The notes beneath the pieces were generated by a model. The model ran no database searches. It saw only the letters and a program-made list of their open reading frames with translations, and had not been told where the DNA came from. Shown here in pieces: positions 1 to 5,054 of a stretch of DNA of 8,458 bases. The stretch comes from Candidatus Zhuqueibacterota bacterium 4572_119 (GTDB lineage Bacteria; Zhuqueibacterota; Zhuqueibacteria; Thermofontimicrobiales; Thermofontimicrobiaceae), in NCBI GenBank assembly GCA_002084535.1, contig NBLI01000070.1:1-8458 (forward strand), written 5' to 3'. The position numbers were made by a program, and so were the translations under genes. The first letter of the stretch is position 1. Each line of letters begins with the position of its first letter.

Positions 1-366
1 ATAGAATTCTCCATTTTTCCATCCCACAGCAGTATAAGCATATAACGGAAGCGTGGGCGCGTTATAAGCTTTTACATAAGCGCCGCGATACAACTGCATA
101 TATGCTGGTGCCATAAAAGCGGCGGCGGCAGAAACTGTTTGTCCATGATATTCTTCCAATAAAACAAATTCTCTGGTCTCTGGATTATAGCCAACCGGCT
201 TGCACCCGGGCAGCTCAAACAAATCGCTCCCAACTGGTAGAGGGATTAGCTCATCCGACCCTGGCAACATATATTTGTTTAATGCCGCGCCTACCATTCG
301 CAATTCTGGAACTTCAAATGTATTTCCCTTGCCATCACTTACAACGAGGTAAGGTAAATTTGACAT
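1..366 (-). CDS. Radical SAM family protein, N-terminal fragment (runs off the left edge)
   Basis: This is an open frame of 122 codons from ATG at 366 to the window edge with no stop, so only the N terminus is seen. The translation opens MSNLPYLVVSDGKGNTFEVP. It continues with IPLPVGSDLFELPGCKPVGY (residues 41-60), an Ala-rich AAAAFMAPAYMQ stretch and LPLYAYTAVGWKNGEFY at the end. From memory, this pattern is the N-terminal region of a family of long radical SAM proteins found in Desulfobacterota and related phyla. In those proteins the CxxxCxxC iron-sulfur motif comes later and would lie outside this window. No cluster cysteines are visible here, so the enzymatic class rests on family resemblance alone. 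A weak Shine-Dalgarno-like GCGGGAT lies upstream of the start. The gene is divergent from selD, with 244 bases between them. The substrate is unknown. Confidence 0.68.
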   Translation of the reverse strand, partial: MSNLPYLVVSDGKGNTFEVPELRMVGAALNKYMLPGSDELIPLPVGSDLFELPGCKPVGYNPETREFVLLEEYHGQTVSAAAAFMAPAYMQLYRGAYVKAYNAPTLPLYAYTAVGWKNGEFY

Positions 367-552
367 ATTTTTTATCCCGCATTTTTTAATTAATGTTTGT
401 GAATAATTCAGGTTATCATTGTTTTTGCCACTCGTTTTATCATGTCCATTGTTGGGGCAATGTATTAATTTTCCATATAAAAATCAATGATAATAATTTC
501 TTGTTGAGCGGCACTTGTTGGGAATCTAATCTGAAAATATGCAAAAAAAATA

Positions 553-581
553 TTGGAATATTGTGAAAATAATTTTATATT
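553..581 (+). promoter_or_regulatory. Possible sigma70-type promoter of selD
   Basis: TTGGAA (553-558) and TATATT (576-581) are separated by 17 bases in a very AT-rich stretch upstream of selD. This would place transcription start near 588, about 23 bases before the ATG at 611. The -35 box overlaps a short symmetrical element, AATATT-GG-AATATT (549-562), which could be an operator. AT-rich DNA gives such matches often, and promoter consensus in this phylum is not certain, so the call is tentative. Confidence 0.3.
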
Positions 582-597
582 TACCCCTTAAAATAAT

Positions 598-603
598 GGA
601 GAT
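598..603 (+). promoter_or_regulatory. Ribosome binding site that fixes the selD start at 611
   Basis: GGAGAT lies nine bases ahead of ATG 611, measured from GGAG. It supports this ATG rather than the TTG at 695, which a gene finder that stops at UGA would choose. Confidence 0.75.
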
Positions 604-655
604 TGATTGCATGGAAGATCAAGTTAGGCTGACCAGTTTGGTCGCTGCTGCCGGG

Positions 656-658
656 TGA
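656..658 (+). other. selD: In-frame UGA read as selenocysteine (SelD residue 16)
   Basis: The TGA is in frame with both the SelD N terminus (LTSLVAAAG) and the downstream SelD body (AAKVCQEDL). It falls exactly at the active-site Cys position, where many SelD proteins carry Sec. Conserved sequence on both sides of the codon argues against a simple nonsense mutation. Confidence 0.87.
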
Positions 659-667
659 GCGGCTAAA

Positions 668-702
668 GTCTGTCAGGAAGACCTGGCGCAAGTTTTGCGC
701 CA
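668..702 (+). promoter_or_regulatory. Candidate bacterial SECIS element, two overlapping hairpins
   Basis: Two stems follow the UGA. Hairpin A pairs GTCAGG (672-677) with CCTGGC (682-687), with one G-U pair and an AAGA loop, 19 bases after the codon. Hairpin B is a perfect 8-bp stem, TGGCGCAA (684-691) with TTGCGCCA (695-702), around a GTT loop that begins 33 bases after the codon. Bacterial SECIS elements are known to sit just after the UGA inside the coding region, with a G early in the apical loop. Hairpin B has G at loop position 1; hairpin A has it only if the closing pair opens. The two share bases 684-687 and so cannot form together. Confidence 0.62.
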
Positions 703-1673
703 TTTGCCAAAATTTACTGATCCAAACCTCATTTTTGGATACGATACTGTTGGAGACGCGGGGGTTTACAAAATCACAGATGAAATCGCTATTGTCCAGA
801 CGGTCGATATTTTAACACCGATTGCGGATGATGCCTTCACTTTTGGTGAAATTGCCGCGGCTAATTCCCTAAGCGATATTTATGTTATGGGAGCAAAACC
901 AATTACCGCCTTGAATATAGTTGGCTTTCCGGCTAAACTGGATTTAAAATATCTTGAACAAATTGTACAAGGCGGAAGCAGCAAAGTTCTGGAAGCAAAG
1001 GCGGTAATTCTTGGCGGTCATACCATCAAAGATGAAGACCCCAAATATGGCTTAGCGGTCACCGGAATTGTTCATCCTGATAAGCTCATTACCAATGACA
1101 GGGCAAAATCCGGTGATGCGGTTATTTTGACGAAACCGATTGGAACGGGAATTATTTCAACTGCACTTAAGGCAGGAAAAGCATCAAACAACGCTGAAGA
1201 AAAAATTAATGACAGTATGAAACAATTAAATAATATTGGTGCTGAATGTCGTGTACGGATGTTACCGGATTTGGATTGTTGGGCCATGGGCTTCAAATGG
1301 CTCAGGCAAGCAATGTAACTCTGAAAATTGATTCATCCAAAGTACCCATCTTTGAAGAAGGTCTGAACTATGCTGACATGAGACTTATTCCTGGTGGTAC
1401 AAAAAAGAATGCCGAATTTGTTGAGCCACATATCGCCTACTGCGAAAGTGTCAAAAAACCACTTCGATGGCTGCTTGCCGACGCGCAAACTTCAGGTGGG
1501 CTGCTGATTTGTGTGGATAAAGCAAAGAGTGATCAGTTGTTAAAAATGTTACACACCAGGGGTATTGAAGTCGCGGCTATCATTGGTGAGATTGAAAAAT
1601 ACCAGGGGAAAAGTATTTATATAAAATAAAATCCTGTTACGTCAATAGCTTGAATAAAATTGTAAAGCATAAA

Positions 1674-1709
1674 AAAAAGGATGGATAATAGTGATTATCC
1701 ATCCTTTTT
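1674..1709. terminator. Bidirectional intrinsic terminator between selD and the sugar transferase gene
   Basis: A perfect 16-bp stem, AAAAAGGATGGATAAT (1674-1689) with ATTATCCATCCTTTTT (1694-1709), surrounds an AGTG loop. The A tract on one side and the T tract on the other let it work on both strands. It sits between two convergent gene ends, 44 bases after the selD stop and 55 bases from the transferase stop. Confidence 0.93.
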
Positions 1710-1764
1710 ATGGGACAACAAATTTTTATGCCAGAACTAATTCAATTTTATTGCCCTGTCCCCT

Positions 1765-3105
1765 CTAATTGCCTTCAGCGTTGAAAACTGCCCTTACAGT
1801 TTTGAGCAAGATTTTAATATCCAGAAATATTGACCAATTCTCCAGATATTGAATGTCCAATCTTACCATTTCACTGAAGGTTGTTTTGTTCCTCCCTGAA
1901 ACTTGCCACAGTCCAGTGATTCCAGGTTTTACTTCATGCATGCGCCGGTAATGCCAGTTTTGATAAACTTTGACTTCATAAGCGATTGGCGGTCGTGGAC
2001 CGACCAGGCTTAATTCACCCTTTAAAACATTCCATAGTTGAGGAAGCTCATCGATACTTGTTTTTCTGATGAACTTGCCTATGCGGGTAATACGCGGGTC
2101 ATCTTTGATTTTGAAGTGTGGATCATCATTTGAACCATTATTTATTTCATCTACATTTCCTTGAATTAATTTTTCCACATAATTCTTATGAACCTGGGTG
2201 CTGGAGCCTTGATACATAGATCGGAATTTGTAGAAATTAAATTGTTTCCCTTTATAACCGATCCTTGATTGAGAAAATATAATAGGGCCCGGAGAACCAA
2301 TTTTAATAAGAGTAGCAACCACTATTAAAAGCGGCGCTAATAAAATAAGCAGACTTAATGAAAAAACTATATCGATAGCCCTTTTTAAAAATTTTGACAA
2401 GAAGATTGAAAAGCCTGGTAGTAATGGCTGGTTCAATAACAGCGTGTCAATTACGGGCAACGCAAGTGTGCCGCCATTGCCGGTGACAATGCTCATATTC
2501 AAATTATCATAATTTATTTTCTGATAATTGTAAATGTTTGACTGAGGTCCTTTTAGCAAGTTATTTATTGGAGAATTCGACATTTCAATATCCGTGTGAG
2601 AGTTACTGGATCTCATTTCAGCGGGCAGCTTTTCTTCGGTCTGTTTTTCCGGATACGTAAGAATTTCTACATTGATTTTGTCAAAAGTGAACTGCTCATC
2701 CTGGTCGTCAACATGCAGAATGTCGATAAACTGATTCATTAAGTTGCCACTAACATACTGCGCGTCCAGATTATTTGTATCTGGCAGGAGAACCAATATT
2801 TTTTCATTTTTATAAAAACAAACCGCATCCGATTCGCGGACATTGGTGCAAGTTGTTTTGACAAGATATTTCATTTCCAGCTTTTTTAATGATTCAAAAT
2901 TTATGTTGCTAATATCGAAATCAAAAATGATTATTGAAGATCGTGTGTTCAATCTTTCAGATCTCCTTTTTTCGATAAACAATTGTCGTCGAAATTGATC
3001 GAGTGAGTATAAATTTATTTCAGAAGAGCTGAATGAATCAGTTGATTTCAAACCCAACTTTGATTGAAAAAATTTTGTTACATTTTCTACTTTTTGTGCA
3101 AACAT
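1765..3105 (-). CDS. Polyprenyl-phosphate sugar-1-phosphate transferase (bacterial sugar transferase family) with cytosolic N-terminal domain
   Basis: The 446-residue protein probably catalyses the first membrane step of exopolysaccharide or glycan assembly, moving a sugar-phosphate from a nucleotide sugar to undecaprenyl phosphate. The catalytic core spans about residues 238-446. A hydrophobic segment (about 245-268) matches the membrane helix preceding this domain. Then come SPGPIIFSQSRIGYKG (271-286), FYKFRSM, the catalytic Asp-Glu dyad in SIDELPQLWNVLKGELS (Asp352, Glu353), GPRPP and KPGITGLWQVSGR (393-405). The N-terminal 150 residues lack the usual multi-pass membrane region. They show EKRRSERLNTRSSIIIFDFD, VRESDAVCFYKNEKILVLLP and a spacer, which looks like a degenerate nucleotide-cyclase-type (GGDEF-like) fold seen in some sugar transferases. 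A strong ribosome binding site, AAAGGTGA, overlaps the stop of the upstream response regulator, so the genes are co-transcribed and probably translationally coupled. The sugar substrate cannot be told. Confidence 0.9.
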   Translation of the reverse strand: MFAQKVENVTKFFQSKLGLKSTDSFSSSEINLYSLDQFRRQLFIEKRRSERLNTRSSIIIFDFDISNINFESLKKLEMKYLVKTTCTNVRESDAVCFYKNEKILVLLPDTNNLDAQYVSGNLMNQFIDILHVDDQDEQFTFDKINVEILTYPEKQTEEKLPAEMRSSNSHTDIEMSNSPINNLLKGPQSNIYNYQKINYDNLNMSIVTGNGGTLALPVIDTLLLNQPLLPGFSIFLSKFLKRAIDIVFSLSLLILLAPLLIVVATLIKIGSPGPIIFSQSRIGYKGKQFNFYKFRSMYQGSSTQVHKNYVEKLIQGNVDEINNGSNDDPHFKIKDDPRITRIGKFIRKTSIDELPQLWNVLKGELSLVGPRPPIAYEVKVYQNWHYRRMHEVKPGITGLWQVSGRNKTTFSEMVRLDIQYLENWSIFLDIKILLKTVRAVFNAEGN

Positions 3106-3118
3106 AGTTCACCTTTTA
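3106..3118 (-). promoter_or_regulatory. Ribosome binding site overlapping the upstream stop codon
   Basis: On the minus strand the sequence reads TAAAAGGTGAACT and then ATG. The TAA ends the response regulator and the AGGTGA serves the transferase start at 3105. This overlap is typical of translational coupling. Confidence 0.75.
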
Positions 3119-3481
3119 TTGTATTACGTTTTTTAAAGCTTGCATAACTATCAGATTGTCATAGGGCTTTTCAATGGTAGCCGCTGGTTTTGTAGCAATT
3201 AGCCGTTGATCATGTTTTAAATCTACATCCCCTGTAATATAAATTACAGAGATTTCCTGACGGGTGCGGATTTGTGATACTGCCTCTATTCCGTCTATAC
3301 TGCCGTTGAGTTGAATATCGGCAAATATTATATTTGGCTGCCAATGTTTAGCTATCTCCACTGCCTGCTCACCTGTGGATACGACTGAAATATCATTATA
3401 ACCATGTGATTCTAGCTGTGTTTTCAGCGCGAGGGCTATAATTGAATTATCATCCAAAATTAATATTTTTGCATTTTTCAT
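3116..3481 (-). CDS. Stand-alone receiver-domain response regulator (CheY-like)
   Basis: The 121-residue protein is a complete phosphoacceptor receiver domain with no output domain. Visible elements are the acidic pocket ILILDDN (Asp10, Asp11), the phosphorylated Asp55 in IIFADIQL, the switch Thr83 in IYITGD, and the conserved Lys105 in IEKPYD. The NGSIDGIEAVSQIR stretch after Asp55 resembles receivers that work with cytosolic PAS-type hybrid histidine kinases. No kinase is nearby. The stop is ten bases from the sugar transferase start, so it is the first gene of a two-gene operon. A plausible, unproven role is phosphorylation-dependent control of the transferase or its partners by protein contact. 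No clear Shine-Dalgarno sequence precedes the ATG at 3481. Confidence 0.9.
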   Translation of the reverse strand: MKNAKILILDDNSIIALALKTQLESHGYNDISVVSTGEQAVEIAKHWQPNIIFADIQLNGSIDGIEAVSQIRTRQEISVIYITGDVDLKHDQRLIATKPAATIEKPYDNLIVMQALKNVIQ

Positions 3482-3564
3482 TCTAACGAACCGGCTTTAA
3501 AGAATTAAATTGCTAAATTAAAAAAAGCGGTTTATTTTGTGTTTTCAGCAAATAGCCTAAAAGA

Positions 3565-3592
3565 AATATATAACTATCATGTTTCGCGTGAA
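3565..3592 (-). promoter_or_regulatory. Possible promoter of the response regulator-sugar transferase operon
   Basis: On the minus strand, TTCACG (3592-3587) and TATATT (3570-3565) are separated by 16 bases. This would start a transcript near 3558, with a leader of about 76 bases before the ATG at 3481. The match is moderate and the region is AT-rich. Confidence 0.28.
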
Positions 3593-3855
3593 AATTAGAA
3601 ATCAAATATGATCGAATTGAGAAAATATAAAAAGGGATTAGAGATTTTAGTAGTGTTTTTAGTGCCGCAATACTTTGGGAGGCAAAACTAATTGCCATCC
3701 GAAAATAATTGAGCAAACAGCAGGTTGAAAAAAATTGAATTCCTATCACGATACACCTCACAAATATCTAATGTTATTTTTGATCAGATATTTTTCCCAT
3801 CCCTACGGATACTACTAATGTATTTGCAGGGGATTGCGATTGGTTGCCTGAAAAT

Positions 3856-3880
3856 ATTATTTCATCTGTTTTGAAATAAT
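3856..3880. repeat. 9-bp perfect inverted repeat in the gene-poor stretch
   Basis: ATTATTTCA (3856-3864) and TGAAATAAT (3872-3880) form perfect arms around a 7-base spacer. The stem is AT-rich with one G-C pair, so it is a weak RNA hairpin. It could equally be a protein-binding site. Confidence 0.45.
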
Positions 3881-3990
3881 TTAATTTTCTTGATTCAATA
3901 TAATAAATATAATTTGTAAAACATTCATTTTTCGATGAAATTGTTATTTGCGTGGATGAATAGTAGAAATTCAAGGATGAAATAATACGG

Positions 3991-4035
3991 AAAAAGGGAA
4001 CTCCTTTTTGCGAGATTTGTTTGGGAGTTTTTTTT
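3991..4035 (-). terminator. Likely intrinsic terminator of the LytTR regulator gene
   Basis: Read on the minus strand downstream of the gene's stop, AACTCC (4029-4024) can pair with GGAGTT (4004-3999), followed by CCCTTTTT. Alternatively, AAAAAGG (4009-4003) pairs with CCTTTTT (3997-3991) around a 5-base loop. The T run (4028-4035) on the plus strand would also allow termination in the other direction. It begins about 20 bases after the stop codon. Confidence 0.55.
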
Positions 4036-4055
4036 ACTTTATTGTGAGAAGGGTG

Positions 4056-4742
4056 TTAAATCAGGTTGATTTGTGTCAGAAGTTTTTTTCTGTAGGAACC
4101 ACCGATGGGAATAAGGTTGTCATTAATAACAAGTGTATTCTCATCGATAGAATTGATTTTATCTAACCTGACTATGAAAGATCGGTGAACACGTTGAAAT
4201 AATTGATTGGGAAGTTTGCTTTCGATTCCTTTCATTGTGGAATGGACAACATATTTTTCTTTGGGAGTGATAATATTTACATAATCCGCCAAAGCCTCAA
4301 TATAAAAAATGTCTTTGGTATTTATCCTGATTAGTTTGGAATCAGTCTTTACAAATATATACGGCAATCCTGAATTATGGTTTAAATGCTTATCATAAAT
4401 GCTTTTCACTTTGGTAACAGCTTTGAGAAACCTGGAATACGAGATTGGTTTGACAATGTAATCAGTTACGTTATGTTCAAATGCTTCAACAGCATATTTC
4501 TCATGGGCAGTGACCAGGATGATTTGAGGTTTTTCTTCCAAAGTTTTGATAAATTCAAGACCGTTCATCTCCGGCATTTCCACATCAAGAAAAATTAGCT
4601 GGATCATTTCATTCTGTAGTATATTTACAGCTTCAATGGCATTGGTACAAGACTTTATCAAAATTAAAAAGTCGGTTTTCAAAATGTAATTCTGGATGAT
4701 GCGCCTTGAAATTTTATCATCGTCAACAATGATGCAGTTCAT
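4056..4742 (-). CDS. LytTR-family response regulator (receiver plus LytTR DNA-binding domain)
   Basis: This is a 228-residue two-domain transcription regulator of the LytR/AlgR type. The receiver domain (about 1-118) opens MNCIIVDDDK with the acidic triad at 7-9. It has phosphoacceptor Asp53 in IFLDVEMPEMNG, Thr78 in ILVTAH and Lys98 in YIVKP. The LytTR domain (about 128-228) shows IFVKTDSKLIRI, the family signature DIFYIEALADYVNI, FQRVHRSFIVRLDKI and the C-terminal IPIGGSYRKKLL. I chose ATG 4742 because it gives the usual receiver N terminus; ATG 4757 and TTG 4760 are alternatives. None has a strong ribosome binding site (GGGAC lies before 4742). Partner kinases of this family are usually adjacent membrane proteins, but none is here. 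A tentative promoter and inverted repeat lie upstream. Confidence 0.93.
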   Translation of the reverse strand: MNCIIVDDDKISRRIIQNYILKTDFLILIKSCTNAIEAVNILQNEMIQLIFLDVEMPEMNGLEFIKTLEEKPQIILVTAHEKYAVEAFEHNVTDYIVKPISYSRFLKAVTKVKSIYDKHLNHNSGLPYIFVKTDSKLIRINTKDIFYIEALADYVNIITPKEKYVVHSTMKGIESKLPNQLFQRVHRSFIVRLDKINSIDENTLVINDNLIPIGGSYRKKLLTQINLI

Positions 4743-4781
4743 GTTAGTCCCGGTCATCAAATAACGTGTTTAGAGAAATAT

Positions 4782-4797
4782 TTTCAATTAGTTGAAA
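4782..4797. promoter_or_regulatory. Inverted repeat upstream of the LytTR gene, operator candidate
   Basis: TTTCAA (4782-4787) and TTGAAA (4792-4797) are perfect 6-base arms around TTAG. The site lies 40-55 bases before ATG 4742, just downstream of the predicted -10 box. It could bind a repressor or the regulator itself, although LytTR proteins normally bind direct repeats. Confidence 0.28.
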
Positions 4798-4810
4798 CAG
4801 TTTTTTATAT

Positions 4811-4838
4811 ATTATATATAAAAACATTTTGTAGCAAA
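4811..4838 (-). promoter_or_regulatory. Possible promoter of the LytTR regulator gene
   Basis: On the minus strand, TTTGCT (4838-4833) and a perfect TATAAT (4816-4811) are separated by 16 bases. The start would fall near 4804, about 62 bases before ATG 4742. The run of alternating AT around it makes a chance match possible. Confidence 0.35.
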
Positions 4839-4950
4839 TAGTAAAAATTAAACAAAATACAGTTAGAATTAAATTAAACAACTATTTTTTTATTAATAAT
4901 AACAAAATGTATGCCAGAGGGCAGGCGTTAGAGCAGAAAAGTTGTGATGG

Positions 4951-4980
4951 AAAAAAATATGACGCGCGATGAAACCGCAC
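4951..4980 (-). terminator. Weak terminator-like hairpin after the NlpC/P60-like gene
   Basis: On the minus strand GTGCG (4980-4976) can pair with CGCGC (4968-4964), with one G-U pair and a 7-base loop. A run of seven T (4957-4951) begins six bases after the stem. The stem is short and the gap to the T run is longer than usual. Confidence 0.28.
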
Positions 4981-5054
4981 AATATTTTAAAGGCAAATTA
5001 ATTCATTGTCATACTGATTTCATGTCAAAGTTCGAGAAGGGATGTTTACAGTAA

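Larger units (their letters stand above)
611..1629 (+). pseudogene. selD: Selenide, water dikinase SelD; Sec-containing, disrupted by a frame change
   Basis: SelD makes selenophosphate from selenide and ATP, the selenium donor for selenocysteine and selenouridine. The frame from ATG 611 reads MEDQVRLTSLVAAAG, then UGA (residue 16), then AAKVCQEDLAQVL. The UGA aligns with E. coli catalytic Cys17, and the essential Lys follows as Lys19. Metal-site aspartates are visible in TVGDAGVY (Asp49) and NSLSDIYVMGAKP (Asp89), and GGHTI and AVTGIV also match. This frame stops at 1318. The C-terminal half lies in another frame (to 1629) with CTDVTGFGLLGH, LIPGGTKKN and DAQTSGGLL. The joined product would be about 338 residues, against 347 in E. 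coli. The frame change falls at about 1243-1250. Compared with E. coli, about eight residues before TDVTGFG are missing, consistent with a deletion of about 25 bases. It could be a real inactivation or an assembly error. Confidence 0.92.
3482..4055. other. 574-base stretch without a credible gene
   Basis: Short open frames exist on both strands. The longest are 82 codons (3513-3761) and 66 codons (3774-3974), both minus strand, both lacking ATG starts (GTG and TTG) and resembling no family I know. The stretch holds a possible promoter for the regulator-transferase operon (3565-3592), a 9-bp inverted repeat (3856-3880) and a terminator-like element behind the LytTR gene (3991-4035). I see no tRNA, no known riboswitch and no mobile-element ends. 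It may be a long leader, a degraded gene or home to an unannotated small RNA. Confidence 0.6.
4743..5054. other. 312-base intergenic region upstream of the LytTR gene
   Basis: The left part (4758-4910) is extremely AT-rich. It holds the tentative promoter, the inverted repeat and an 11-base direct repeat, AAATTAAACAA, at 4845-4855 and 4871-4881. The right part (4911-5054) has more ordinary composition. It contains a 35-codon plus-strand frame (4947-5054, starting MEKNMTRDETAQYF) with no clear ribosome binding site, which I do not call as a gene. A weak terminator-like stem for the leftward peptidase gene lies at 4951-4980. Confidence 0.55.

Noticed and set aside
1236..1256. Programmed ribosomal frameshift in selD
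   Set aside because: There is no slippery run at the junction, and about eight conserved-region residues are missing, which a frameshift would not explain.
695..1318. SelD starting at TTG 695
   Set aside because: It omits the conserved N terminus with the Sec and Lys catalytic residues. ATG 611 has a good ribosome binding site and continues the same frame through UGA.
3513..3761. 82-codon minus-strand open frame
   Set aside because: It has a GTG start in AT-rich intergenic DNA, hydrophobic low-complexity content and no recognisable family.
3774..3974. 66-codon minus-strand open frame
   Set aside because: It has a TTG start without a ribosome binding site and no family resemblance, and it contains the 9-bp inverted repeat.
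4797..4867. Two ACAGTT sites (4797, 4859) as a LytTR binding pair
   Set aside because: They match eight of nine consensus bases each but are 62 bases apart, far from the usual spacing of about 21-22.
4947..5054. 35-codon plus-strand frame beginning MEKNMTRDETAQYF, ending one base before the NlpC/P60-like gene's stop
   Set aside because: The composition is plausible, but there is no clear ribosome binding site and no homology that I recognise. Too short to support.
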